The notes below the pieces were generated by a model that saw only the letters and a list, made by a program, of their open reading frames with translations, searched no databases and was not told where the DNA came from. Source: Tractidigestivibacter montrealensis (lineage in GTDB: Bacteria > Actinomycetota > Coriobacteriia > Coriobacteriales > Atopobiaceae). From it: a DNA stretch of 64,000 nt. This document shows positions 50,607 to 59,196 of this stretch, piece after piece. The DNA lies in the NCBI RefSeq assembly GCF_024741235.1, contig NZ_JANSKA010000003.1, positions 1 through 64,000 of the forward strand, in the 5' to 3' direction. The position numbers were made by a program, and so were the translations under genes. Position 1 is the first letter of the stretch. Every line of letters begins with the position of its first letter.

Positions 50607-51641
50607 CTACTCGGCCACGATGTCGTGGTACTTGAAGCACGCCACACGATGGCCGGCCTCGACCTCCTCGAGCGAAGGCCGCTCGTGACGGCAGCGCTCC
50701 ATGCAGAAGGGACAGCGGCCGGCAAGTGGGCAGCCCACCTGCTCCCCCACAGGGCTTGGGATCTCGCCCTGGAGCTTGATCTCTTCCTTCTTGTCGAAGG
50801 GGCTCTCGGGCGGGATGGCCGAGAGGAGCGCCTTCGTGTAGGGGTGCAGCGGGTGCGCGTAGATCTTGTCGGCGGGGCAAAGCTCCATGACGCGCCCCAG
50901 GTACATGATGGCAACGCGGTCGGAGATGTGCTTGATGACCGAGAGGTCGTGGCTGATGAAGAGGTACGTGAGGCCACGCTCCTGCTGCAGGTGGCGGAAG
51001 AGGTTGAGCACCTGCGCCTGGATGGAGACGTCAAGCGCGGAGACGGGCTCGTCGCAGACGATGACCTTGGGGTCAAGCACCAGGGCGCGGGCCACGTTGA
51101 TGCGCTGGCGCTGACCGCCGGAGAACTCGTGCGGATAGCGCTGGAGGTGCTGCACGTCCAGGCCGACCTCGCGCATGACCTCGAGGACGCGCTGCTCGCG
51201 CCTGGAGGCATCGGGCTCGGTGCGGTAGATGAGCATGGGCTCCTCGATGGTCTTGGCCGCAGTGTAGCGCGGGTCAAGCGAGGAATAGGAGTCCTGGAAG
51301 ATCATCTGGATGTCCTTGCGGACCGCCTTGAGCTGCTGCCCGGAAAGCTTGGTGATGTCCTGGCCACCGTAGACGATCTGCCCCGAGGTGGCCTGGTGCA
51401 GCTGCACCACGCAGCGGCCCAGCGTGGACTTGCCGCAGCCGGACTCGCCAATGATGCCCAGCGTCTCGCCGGGATAGACGTCCAAGCTCACGTCGGAAAG
51501 GGCATGGAGCACCTGCGGCTTGGAGAAGAGCTTCCCGCCGCGCAGACGGAAGTCCTTGGAGAGGTGCTTGATGGAGAGAATGGGCTCTCCGCTCGCAACC
51601 TGGGGTCTCTCGACAACAGCCGCCGTCTGCGTCTCACTCAT
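50607..51641 (-). CDS. oppF: Oligopeptide ABC transporter ATPase, OppF-like
   Basis: 344 residues. ATG at 51641 with GAGGTGA upstream; 8-bp overlap with oppD. Walker A GIIGESGCGKSTLGRC, Q-loop MIFQDSYSSLDPRYT, signature FSGGQRQRINVARAL, Walker B VIVCDEPVSALDV, H-loop FISHDLS. The C-terminal oligopeptide/dipeptide transporter domain has the Cys-rich pattern (GCPLAGRCPFCMERCRHERP) that binds an Fe-S cluster in some members. Confidence 0.95.
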   Translation of the reverse strand: MSETQTAAVVERPQVASGEPILSIKHLSKDFRLRGGKLFSKPQVLHALSDVSLDVYPGETLGIIGESGCGKSTLGRCVVQLHQATSGQIVYGGQDITKLSGQQLKAVRKDIQMIFQDSYSSLDPRYTAAKTIEEPMLIYRTEPDASRREQRVLEVMREVGLDVQHLQRYPHEFSGGQRQRINVARALVLDPKVIVCDEPVSALDVSIQAQVLNLFRHLQQERGLTYLFISHDLSVIKHISDRVAIMYLGRVMELCPADKIYAHPLHPYTKALLSAIPPESPFDKKEEIKLQGEIPSPVGEQVGCPLAGRCPFCMERCRHERPSLEEVEAGHRVACFKYHDIVAE

Positions 51642-52689
51642 GGTGGTTCACCTCGCCTCTCACGAGCCTGTGCTCGCCGTCCTGCCTCAGGCATGCCACA
51701 AAGTGCCCCGGCTCAACTTCCTTGAGCTCTGGCACGCGCCTGTGGCACTCCTCCGTCGCATAGGGGCAACGGTTACAGAAGTTGCAGCACGTACCGGTGA
51801 GCCTGAGGTCGGGAGGCACGCCCGGTATGGTCTTGAGGTCGGTCTTCGCGGTGTCGGAGAGCCGCGGCATGGAGTCAAGAAGGCCCCAGGTATAGGGGTG
51901 GAGCGGGTTTGAGTAGAGCTCCTTCATGGAGGTGTACTCGCAGGTGCGCCCCGCGTACATCACCATAACGTCATCCGCCATCTCCCACACGATGCCCAGG
52001 TTGTGGGTGATGAGGAGAATGGCCGTGCTCAGCTCGTCCTGAAGGCCTCGCAGGAGCGAGAGGACCTGGGACTGAACGGTAACGTCAAGTGCGGTCGTTG
52101 GCTCGTCGGCGATGATGAACTTGGGGTGGCAGCTCACCGCCATGGCGATGATCACGCGCTGGCACATGCCACCCGAGAGCTCGTAGGGGTAGGCGTCCAT
52201 GCGGGCCTCTGGGTCGGGGATGCCAACGAGGCGCAGCATCTCGACGGCGCGGTCGTAGGCCTCCTTCTTTCCCAGGTCGCTGTGCGCGCGAATCAGCTCG
52301 ACCATCTGGGTCCCCACCTTGAAGACCGGGTCGAGGCCGCTCATGGGGTCCTGGAAGATCATCGAGATGTCGCTGCCGCGAAGCTTGAGCAGCTCGCGCT
52401 CCGGCACGTGGACCATGTCAATGCCATCGAACTCGATGGAGCCGCCCTCGATCTTGCCGGTCTTTGCAAGCAGGCGAATGACGGAGGATGCGGTCACGCT
52501 CTTGCCAGAGCCGGACTCGCCCACGATGGCAAGGGTCTTGCCGCGGTCGAGGGAGAAGCTCACGCCGTCGACCGCCTTGGCGATGCCGGCTGCCGTGTGG
52601 AAGTACGTCTTGAGGTCGCGTACCTCGAGGATCCTCTCGCCCGACTTTGTCCCGGCGTCGTCGAGAAGCCCCGTGTTCTGCTCGGTCAT
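51634..52689 (-). CDS. oppD: Oligopeptide ABC transporter ATPase, OppD-like
   Basis: 351 residues from the ATG at 52689 with AGGTGA five bases upstream; a GTG three codons earlier is possible. Walker [34 protein letters not shown], signature [15 protein letters not shown], Walker [15 protein letters not shown]-loop [10 protein letters not shown]-terminal [23 protein letters not shown] motif. Partner of OppF. Confidence 0.95.
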   Translation of the reverse strand: MTEQNTGLLDDAGTKSGERILEVRDLKTYFHTAAGIAKAVDGVSFSLDRGKTLAIVGESGSGKSVTASSVIRLLAKTGKIEGGSIEFDGIDMVHVPERELLKLRGSDISMIFQDPMSGLDPVFKVGTQMVELIRAHSDLGKKEAYDRAVEMLRLVGIPDPEARMDAYPYELSGGMCQRVIIAMAVSCHPKFIIADEPTTALDVTVQSQVLSLLRGLQDELSTAILLITHNLGIVWEMADDVMVMYAGRTCEYTSMKELYSNPLHPYTWGLLDSMPRLSDTAKTDLKTIPGVPPDLRLTGTCCNFCNRCPYATEECHRRVPELKEVEPGHFVACLRQDGEHRLVRGEVNHHE

Positions 52690-52698
52690 GGTCGTCAC

Positions 52699-53613
52699 CT
52701 ACCGCTTCTGCTTGGGGTCGAAGACGTCGCGGATGCCGTCGCCAAAGAGGTTGAAGCCAAGCACCGTGAGCAGGATGAAGATGCCCGAGATGGTGGCGAT
52801 GTGGGGTGCGGTCTGCAGCGTGCTCTTGCCCTCCGAGAGAATCGCGCCCCAAGACGCGGTGGGCGGCTGCACGCCAAGGCCGAGGAACGAGAGGGCCGCC
52901 TCGGAGATGATCGCGCTTGCGATGTTGAGCGTGAAGTACACGATGACCGGCGACATGGCGTTGGCAAAGATGTGCTTGAAGAGGATGCGCGCAGGAGAGG
53001 CTCCAATGACCCTCTCGGCGTTGCAGTACTCCTCGTTCTTCACCACGTGCACCTGGCCGCGCACCACGCGGGCAAAGTTGGGGACGTTTGCCACGCCAAT
53101 GGCGATGATCACGTTCTGCGTCCCCTGCCCGAGGATGGTCATGAGGATGAGGGCGAGCAGAATGAAGGGGAAGGCCATCATGCCGTCCATGATGCGCATG
53201 ATAATGGAGTCGACCGCACCGCCAAAGAAGCCGGCAACCAGGCCGAGAAGCACACCGATGATGGCACCCACGATGGTGCCGCCAATGGCGATGAAGATCG
53301 AGATTCTCGCTCCATAGATGATGCGCGAAAGAAGGTCGCGGCCATAGGAGTCGGTGCCCAAGAGGTGTCCCGCCTGCCCCGGTGCCGCAAACATGTTGGA
53401 CATGTCCGTGACATTGGGGTCATAGGGCGAGATGAGCGGCGCAAAGATGGCGAGAAAGACCATGAAGGCCACGATGATAAGGCCCACGACTGCCATCTTG
53501 TTGCGCGTGAGCTTGTGCCAGGCGTTGTTGGCACGCCGCTCGCGCCTGAGCATCTCGAGGTTGGCGGCGTCACTCAGGGCCTCTGGGGCGCTCGAGGTTG
53601 TCTGCTCTGCCAT
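52699..53613 (-). CDS. oppC: Oligopeptide ABC transporter permease, OppC-like
   Basis: 304 residues; ATG at 53613 overlaps the oppB stop (TAATG). Long N-terminal cytoplasmic part, first helix (MAVVGLIIVAFMVFLAIFAPLI), then the permease loop EEYCNAERVIGASPARILFKHIFANAMSPVIVY, the EAA motif of OppC, and further helices (about six in all). Confidence 0.95.
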   Translation of the reverse strand: MAEQTTSSAPEALSDAANLEMLRRERRANNAWHKLTRNKMAVVGLIIVAFMVFLAIFAPLISPYDPNVTDMSNMFAAPGQAGHLLGTDSYGRDLLSRIIYGARISIFIAIGGTIVGAIIGVLLGLVAGFFGGAVDSIIMRIMDGMMAFPFILLALILMTILGQGTQNVIIAIGVANVPNFARVVRGQVHVVKNEEYCNAERVIGASPARILFKHIFANAMSPVIVYFTLNIASAIISEAALSFLGLGVQPPTASWGAILSEGKSTLQTAPHIATISGIFILLTVLGFNLFGDGIRDVFDPKQKR

Positions 53614-54569
53614 TAGCGGACACCTCCCTCATAGCTCACCTTGGGGTTAATGAGCATGTACACGATGTCGACGATCAGGTTCACAAAGACGAAGACCACT
53701 GCCGAGAAGAGAACCACGCCCTGGATGAGGGCGTAGTCACGGCCGTTGACCGCATTCACGATGAGGGTGCCCAAGCCCGGCCAGGAGAAGATCGTCTCGG
53801 TGAGGATTGCGCCCGCAAAGGCGCCGGCAAGCTGGATGCCCAGCACCGTCACAATGGGAGGAAGCGCGTTCTTGAACGCGTGCTTCCAGATGACCACGGA
53901 CTCCTTGATGCCTCGGGAGCGAAGCGCCTTGATGTAGTCCGCGTTGATGGACTCGAGCATGCTAGAACGCGTGATGCGGGCAAAGGTGGCAGCCGGAATC
54001 GTTGCCAGGCAGAGGCATGGCAGGATCATGTGGCTTACCACGTCCCAGGCACCCTTGGCGATGTTGCCCATGCCCATAACGGGAAGCCACCCAAGGTTGA
54101 CGCTGAAGGTAAGGACAAGCATCAGGCCAAGCCAGAAGATGGGCACGGAGACGCCGACAAGCGCGAGCACCATGAAGATGTAGTCAAAGGCGGTGTTCTG
54201 CTTTACCGCGGACTCGACGCCAATGGGGATGCCAACGAGAATGGCCAGGACAAGGCCCGTGATGGTGATCATGAGCGTGGACGGGAGCCGGCTCAGGATG
54301 ATTGGCATCACGGCGCCGTTATAGGAGTACGAATAACCAAAGTCCCCCTGCAATACGCCGAGGACGTAGTTCACGTACTGCTGGAGCATGGGCTCGTTGA
54401 GGCCCATCTTCTCTCGCATGGTCTCGATGGCATCGGGCGATGCCTGGGGACCAAGCATGGTAACTGCGGGGTCGCCAGGAATCATGCGCGTGAGGACAAA
54501 CGTGAACGTAACGACCACGAGCAGGACGGGGATGGTCTGAAGCGCCCGCCTGATGATTGTCTTGGCCAT
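53613..54569 (-). CDS. oppB: Oligopeptide ABC transporter permease, OppB-like
   Basis: 318 residues. MAKTIIRRALQTIPVLLVVVTFTFVLTRMIPGDPA is the standard OppB start; MREKMGLNEPMLQQYVNYV and the EAA loop with NADYIKALRSRGIKESVVIWKHAFKNALPPIVTV follow. Six membrane helices. Separated from the binding-protein gene by about 118 bp containing a hairpin. Confidence 0.95.
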   Translation of the reverse strand: MAKTIIRRALQTIPVLLVVVTFTFVLTRMIPGDPAVTMLGPQASPDAIETMREKMGLNEPMLQQYVNYVLGVLQGDFGYSYSYNGAVMPIILSRLPSTLMITITGLVLAILVGIPIGVESAVKQNTAFDYIFMVLALVGVSVPIFWLGLMLVLTFSVNLGWLPVMGMGNIAKGAWDVVSHMILPCLCLATIPAATFARITRSSMLESINADYIKALRSRGIKESVVIWKHAFKNALPPIVTVLGIQLAGAFAGAILTETIFSWPGLGTLIVNAVNGRDYALIQGVVLFSAVVFVFVNLIVDIVYMLINPKVSYEGGVR

Positions 54570-54628
54570 CCTGCTACCACCCCCTGGGTGTTCTCGTCCG
54601 AATGCGACTCAGGATGGCCCCATTCGGT

Positions 54629-54663
54629 GCCGAGGGGGCGCAGGTCTCGCCCGTGCCCCCTCG
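54629..54663 (-). terminator. Hairpin K between oppA and oppB, with CGCAGGT in its loop
   Basis: Perfect 9-bp arms CGAGGGGGC (54631-54639) and GCCCCCTCG (54655-54663), with GC extending on the left. The 15-base loop begins with GCAGGT, so CGCAGGT (54639-54645) lies about five bases from the centre. Position suggests a partial terminator or stabiliser that raises binding-protein mRNA over the transporter genes. Confidence 0.6.
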
Positions 54664-54686
54664 ACTGGCTAGAAACGATGTTGCTG

Positions 54687-56333
54687 CTACGCGGTCTTCG
54701 AGACGTTGACCTCGTCGTTCACGATGACGATCTTGCCGTCGGCGCGCTGCTCGTAGCCCTGGACCTTGGTGGTGAGGCCGGTGTTCACGAACTCGGAGGC
54801 GTAGACCAGCATCGGGTCGTAGGAGACGATCGCCTTGAGCGCCTGCTTGTAGTAGTCGGCACGCTGGTCCTGGTCGGTGACGGCAAGGGCCTTGTCGAGA
54901 AGGTCGTCCACGTCCTGGTGGCTAAAGCCAGCGCCGTTGCCGAGCGCGCCCACCTCCGAGCTGCTGAAGAGCTTGTTGAGGAAGAAGAACGGGTCGGGAT
55001 ACCAGGTCCAGCTCATGCCGTACATGTCGGCAGTGCCAGAGGCGGCCGTTGCGCTGAACGTGCCCCAGTCGGATGGGTTGAGCGTGAGGTCGATGTTCAG
55101 GGTCTCCTTGAGCGTCTGCTGGAGGATGGTTCCCATCTTGATGCGGGCCTCGGTGTTGGAGATGTAGAGGTTGAGCGAGAGGCCGTCAGCGTACCCCGCC
55201 TCTGCCATCAGCGCCTTCGCGGCATCCGGGTCGTACGTGGGGACGTCGCTCTCGACGGAGGCATCGTAGCCCCAGCTGCCCTTGGGGAGCGGCAGCGAGG
55301 CGGTCTCGGCCTCGCCGTACGGATAGACGCCCTTCACCAGGTCATCGCGGTTGATCGCCATGAGGATGGCCTTGCGCACGCGCTGGTCGGCGGTGGGGCC
55401 GTTCACCTGGTTGAAGTAGACGTAGGCGATGTGCAGGGCAGGCGTCTGCTGCATGACCAGGTCGGAGTTGTTCTTGATGGTCTGGATTGACTCGCCGGTG
55501 AGCGAGGTGGCCATGTCGAGCTCGCCGGTGGTGAGGCCGTTTGCAGCCTGGGTCATGTCGGTGACGACCTTGATGGTCACGCCGTCGAGGTTAGGCGTGG
55601 GACCCCAATAGGTGTCGTTCTTGGAGAGGTCGGACTCCTGGTCCTTGAGGAACTGGTCGAGCTTGAAGGGACCGGAGCCAACGAGGTGGTCGCCGAAGGA
55701 GACGCCCCAGCCCTCGACCTCCTCCTTGGGGACAATGACGTTGCCGGCGTCGGTGAGCGCGGTGAGGAACGAGGCGGCGGGGGCGTTGAGGACGCAGTTG
55801 ACGGTCGTGTCGCTCACAACATCAACGTGGTCGAGCATCGCAAGACGGTTCATCGAGGACTGCTTGGCGGAGCGCTCGAGGGAGTACTTGATGTCCTCCG
55901 CGGTGACGGCGCGACCGTCCTGATACTGACCCTTCTGGAACTTGGCGTCGCTGCGCAGGTTGAAGGTGTAGGTAAGGCCGTCATCGCTGATCGTCCAGTC
56001 GGTCGCGAGCACCGGGACAATCTGGGAGAGGTCCATGTTGTAGTCAACGAGCGTGTCACATACGCAGTTGATGATCTGGGACTCGTAGGTGCCCGTGTAG
56101 AGAATGGGGTCAAGGTACTTGGGCGAGGAGGGCAGCGAGATCACGAGGGTGCCTCCCGCCGCAGTTCCACCTGCCCCCATGGAGGCCGACGTATCGGAGC
56201 TGCCGCCACATCCAGCAAGCCCCATCGAAACTGCGCCTAGGCCCAGCATTCCCGCCGTGCGCAGGAAGCCACGCCTCGAGAGGCATGCCATGGACTCCTG
56301 TATGTTCAACTTGGCCTTGTTTTGAGCGCTCAT
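54687..56333 (-). CDS. oppA: Peptide-binding lipoprotein, OppA/SBP family 5
   Basis: 548 residues from the ATG at 56333 with GGAGGA seven bases upstream. Signal has twin Arg (SRRGFLRTAGMLGLGAVSMG) and a lipobox LAGC, so a Tat-type lipoprotein. SBP_bac_5 landmarks: SSPKYLDPILYTGTYESQIINCVCDTLV, WTISDDGLTYTFNLRSDAKFQ, GRAVTAEDIKYSLERSA, VRKAILMAINRDDLVKGVY. First gene of the opp operon. The peptide class is not deducible. Confidence 0.93.
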   Translation of the reverse strand: MSAQNKAKLNIQESMACLSRRGFLRTAGMLGLGAVSMGLAGCGGSSDTSASMGAGGTAAGGTLVISLPSSPKYLDPILYTGTYESQIINCVCDTLVDYNMDLSQIVPVLATDWTISDDGLTYTFNLRSDAKFQKGQYQDGRAVTAEDIKYSLERSAKQSSMNRLAMLDHVDVVSDTTVNCVLNAPAASFLTALTDAGNVIVPKEEVEGWGVSFGDHLVGSGPFKLDQFLKDQESDLSKNDTYWGPTPNLDGVTIKVVTDMTQAANGLTTGELDMATSLTGESIQTIKNNSDLVMQQTPALHIAYVYFNQVNGPTADQRVRKAILMAINRDDLVKGVYPYGEAETASLPLPKGSWGYDASVESDVPTYDPDAAKALMAEAGYADGLSLNLYISNTEARIKMGTILQQTLKETLNIDLTLNPSDWGTFSATAASGTADMYGMSWTWYPDPFFFLNKLFSSSEVGALGNGAGFSHQDVDDLLDKALAVTDQDQRADYYKQALKAIVSYDPMLVYASEFVNTGLTTKVQGYEQRADGKIVIVNDEVNVSKTA

Positions 56334-56463
56334 TGTCAGCTCCTCCCATACGCCGAGAGCACATGTCTCGGCAACCAACGCAGAGTATGCGCGTTGACCC
56401 AGGTGGGTCGTTGGATGCAGCATGCCATGCTGCTGACCCTGGTGCCTTCGCTGTATGGGGGTA

Positions 56464-56500
56464 TTTCACTCGTATGAAACAAGTTACATCGTGCTGTAAC
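56464..56500. promoter_or_regulatory. Divergent control region with two inverted repeats
   Basis: TTTCA (56464-56468), six bases, TGAAA (56475-56479); then GTTACA (56483-56488), six bases, TGTAAC (56495-56500). Both are simple operator-like dyads in the region between oppA and DUF1177. The RpiR-type regulator encoded at 58255 is the natural candidate for binding them. Small palindromes with CCCAGGT (56396-56409) also lie in the oppA leader. Confidence 0.45.
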
Positions 56501-56583
56501 AATTATTCTCGCTCGTCAGGCTAAGGTAGATAGTAAACAAGCCGGTTATTAACGATGTATACGCTCAAATCGGCTTATGAAAT

Positions 56584-56595
56584 GAAATGTATTTC
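56584..56595 (+). promoter_or_regulatory. GAAAT-GT-ATTTC operator-like palindrome
   Basis: A 12-bp perfect palindrome, GAAATGTATTTC, 16 bases before the DUF1177 start and next to its ribosome site (AAAGGA). It is flanked by further TGAAA-type words, the motif class recognised by several RpiR-type regulators. Confidence 0.4.
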
Positions 56596-56611
56596 GTTGA
56601 AAGGAATTCCA

Positions 56612-57550
56612 ATGCTCCTTCGTCAGATGCTCGACATCTACGACCTCATCGACAAGCCCTCCGCCTCGGGAAACGAAGTTGCGGACTTCCTCCGTGGTCG
56701 CGGTGCAAGCGACGTCACCGTCAAGCGCGTCTCTGGCGAGCGTGGCGGAACCGACTGCATGAAGATCCTCATCCCTGGTTCCAACGGTAAGTCGAACGGC
56801 GGAGAAGCCCCTACGCTTGGCATCGTCGGCCGTCTTGGTGGCCTTGGCGCCCGCCCGGAGCTCATTGGAGCCGTGTCCGATGGCGATGGCGCCCTCGCGG
56901 CACTCACCGCCGCCCTCAAGCTCGTTGAGATGCACGAGCAGGGCGACGTCCTTACCGGCGATGTCATCGTTGCCACCCATGTATGCCCCGACGCCCCCAC
57001 GCTCCCGCACGAGCCCGTACCCTTCATGGATTCTCCTATCGACATGGAGACCATGAACCGCATGGAGGTCGACCCACGCATGGATGCCGTGGTCTCCATC
57101 GACACCACCAAGGGCAACCGCATCATCAACGTGAACGGCATCGCCATCTCCCCCACCGTGATGCAGGGCTACATCCTCTCGGTCTCCAACGACCTCATGG
57201 ACGTTATGACGCGCGTCACCGGGAAGATGCCGCAGGTATTTGCCCTCTCTCAGCAGGACATCACCCCGTACGGCAACGACCTCTACCACCTCAACAGCAT
57301 CCTGCAGCCCGCCACGGCGACAGATGCGCCGGTTGTGGGCGTGGCAATTGCCACCGAGCAGATGGTTGCCGGCTGCGCCACCGGCGCCACGCACGGCACC
57401 GACGTCGAGGAGGCGGCACGCTTTGCCGTCGAGTTGGCCAAGGTCTACGGGCAGGGCGCCTGCTCCTTCTACGACCCCGCGCAGTTTGACCACCTGGTTG
57501 AGCTCTACGGCACCATGGAGCGCTTCCAGACGCCAGGCGAGGCGCGCTAG
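56612..57550 (+). CDS. DUF1177 family protein
   Basis: 312 residues from the ATG at 56612 with AAAGGA six bases upstream. It matches the DUF1177 pattern by its start (MLDIYDLIDKPSASGNEVADFL) and later blocks (TLGIVGRLGGLGARPELIGAVSDGDGALAALTAALKLVEMHEQGD, VIVATHVCPDAPTLPHEPVPFMDSPID). The middle resembles metallopeptidase folds, but I do not see the complete M20/M42 ligand set. DUF1177 genes often neighbour aroM and peptide/amino-acid transporters, as here. Function unknown. Probably a cytoplasmic enzyme of the imported compound. Confidence 0.8.
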   Translation: MLLRQMLDIYDLIDKPSASGNEVADFLRGRGASDVTVKRVSGERGGTDCMKILIPGSNGKSNGGEAPTLGIVGRLGGLGARPELIGAVSDGDGALAALTAALKLVEMHEQGDVLTGDVIVATHVCPDAPTLPHEPVPFMDSPIDMETMNRMEVDPRMDAVVSIDTTKGNRIINVNGIAISPTVMQGYILSVSNDLMDVMTRVTGKMPQVFALSQQDITPYGNDLYHLNSILQPATATDAPVVGVAIATEQMVAGCATGATHGTDVEEAARFAVELAKVYGQGACSFYDPAQFDHLVELYGTMERFQTPGEAR

Positions 57551-57552
57551 GG

Positions 57553-58230
57553 ATGGCACGCACCCGGATTGCCGGCATCACCGTGGGACAGGCGCCCCGC
57601 ACGGACATGACAGCGGACCTTGAGTCGCGCCTCTCTTCAACACTTGAGCTTGTACAGTATGGGGCGCTCGACGATCTCACGGTAAACGACGTCGAGCGCG
57701 ACCTTGCGCCCGAGCCCGGCGACGAGGTGCTTGTTTCGCGCATGCGCGATGGCTCGCAGGTCACCTTCTCAGGCACCAAGGTGCTGCCCCTGGTGCAGGA
57801 AAGAATCGACCAGGCGGAGCGTGAGGGTGCCCGGGCCATCATCGTGCTGTGCACGGGGTCCTTTCCCGAGCTGCGCCACGAGGTTCCTCTCGTCTATCCG
57901 CAGCCGCTCTTCCACGCTGTTGCCCGCGCCCTTGCGGGCGGGCGGCGCGTGGCGGTGATGGTGCCCGAGCCGTCCCAGGTGGAGCAGGCTAGGGTCTGGT
58001 GGGGTGAGCACGGCGTCAAGGTAGACGTTGTCTCGGCAAGCCCATACGCAGGCATCGGCGGCGTGCGAAAAACGGCAGCCGGACTTCGCGAATCAAACGA
58101 CGCGTTCCTCTGCCTTGACTGCATGGGATTCACCACGCAGATGCGCGACGCCGCGCGCGAGGCGTCTGGCCTCGACGTGCTGCTGCCGCGCACCCTTGTT
58201 GCCTCGGTTGTCTCCGAGCTTCTCGGCTAG
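57553..58230 (+). CDS. AroM family protein
   Basis: 225 residues, two bases after the DUF1177 stop, so co-translated. Typical AroM text: IAGITVGQAPRTDMTADLESRLSS, LEYGALDDL-like QYGALDDLTVNDVERDLAP, DEVLVSRMRDGSQVTFSGTKVLPLVQERIDQAEREGARAIIVLCTGSFPEL, and DAFLCLDCMGFTTQMRD (two Cys near each other). The fold looks like the Asp/Glu racemase superfamily, where such Cys residues are catalytic. In E. coli aroM is of unknown function despite its name. Confidence 0.85.
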   Translation: MARTRIAGITVGQAPRTDMTADLESRLSSTLELVQYGALDDLTVNDVERDLAPEPGDEVLVSRMRDGSQVTFSGTKVLPLVQERIDQAEREGARAIIVLCTGSFPELRHEVPLVYPQPLFHAVARALAGGRRVAVMVPEPSQVEQARVWWGEHGVKVDVVSASPYAGIGGVRKTAAGLRESNDAFLCLDCMGFTTQMRDAAREASGLDVLLPRTLVASVVSELLG

Positions 58231-58243
58231 CGTTCTTCTTGAT

Positions 58244-58269
58244 CCGGACGGGGTTCACTCCCCGTCCGG
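58244..58269. terminator. Bidirectional hairpin between aroM and rpiR-type gene
   Basis: Perfect 10-bp arms CCGGACGGGG (58244-58253) and CCCCGTCCGG (58260-58269), loop TTCACT. It overlaps the last codons of the regulator gene (VPDGE). No T-run on the plus side. Confidence 0.6.
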
Positions 58270-59073
58270 CACACTTGCCTTAGCGTTGACACCCTCCGCC
58301 CTGCTCTGCAGATAGGCAACCTCGTCTAGAAGAATCTCCAGGTATATGTAAATGGTGAGCTGGGCATCTGCGAGGTTCGACCGCCCGCCGTTCATAATGC
58401 TTGACAGCACGATTGCGTTCGATGCGTGCGAGATGAACTGGCTTCGGGCATTTACCGTAACGAAGAAGACCTCTCCTCCGTTCTCGCGAATAGCATCCAT
58501 GAGCAGGGCATAGGCATCGTAGTCGCGACCCTTCTGCGAGATGACCACGCAGACGTCGCCCTTGCCTAGGATGCTTGCCACGTCATCCATCACCGTCGTG
58601 TCGTTTGTCACGCTATTAAAGATGCCTGCATGCATGAGGCCTGCAGATAGCTGCAACGCCCTCTCATACATGCGGTCCACGCCCCATACGGCAACGTGTG
58701 GCGCATTGCAGAGCGAGGCAGCAACATGGTTGAGCAACGACGCGTCGACTGCCTCCGCAACCTTGCGCAGCTGAACAACGTTGATGTTCACAAAACGGGA
58801 GAGGAGGCCGCCCTCGCTCGCGCCACCCTCTTCCTGCGTGCCATTGGAGAGAAGCTGACGGTCCATCTCAAAGCGGAATTCTGAGAAGCCGCTATATCCC
58901 ATGCGCTGGCACATGCGCACGATGGTTGCAGCCGAGAGGCCTGAGAGCTCCAAGACCTTCGAGACGGTGTTACCCACCACATCCATGGGATGACCTGCGA
59001 TGTAGCGGGCGACGGCAAGCTCAGACTCGGTAAACTTCCCCTCCTGGGACTTCATGCGCTCTATCAGGTCCAC
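58255..59073 (-). CDS. RpiR/MurR family transcriptional regulator
   Basis: 272 residues from the GTG at 59073, with GGAG six bases upstream. The N-terminal HTH_6 domain (FTESELAVARYIAGHPMDVVGNTVSKVLELSGLSAATIVRMCQRMGYSGFSEFRFEMDRQL) is typical, followed by a SIS domain (HVAVWGVDRMYERALQLSAGLMHAGIFN...GKGDVCVVISQKGRDYDAYALLMDAI). SIS domains sense phosphosugars or similar ligands. Its position, convergent with aroM and near the opp/DUF1177 divergent promoter, makes it the likely local regulator. Confidence 0.9.
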   Translation of the reverse strand: MDLIERMKSQEGKFTESELAVARYIAGHPMDVVGNTVSKVLELSGLSAATIVRMCQRMGYSGFSEFRFEMDRQLLSNGTQEEGGASEGGLLSRFVNINVVQLRKVAEAVDASLLNHVAASLCNAPHVAVWGVDRMYERALQLSAGLMHAGIFNSVTNDTTVMDDVASILGKGDVCVVISQKGRDYDAYALLMDAIRENGGEVFFVTVNARSQFISHASNAIVLSSIMNGGRSNLADAQLTIYIYLEILLDEVAYLQSRAEGVNAKASVPDGE

Positions 59074-59196
59074 CCGGTACTCCGCCCTCCATCAATCAAG
59101 CTCCACCATCCGCTTCGCGCCATGCAAGCGAGTTCGCGAGACATCGTGTATGGTGCCACAGAAGGGCTTCTCGTGCCATGGCCCGTTTGGCCAGCC

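Noticed and set aside
56396-56409. GACCCAGGTGGGTC palindrome in the oppA leader as a further core hairpin
   Set aside because: It has CCCAGGT at the centre but arms of only six bases, short enough to be chance.
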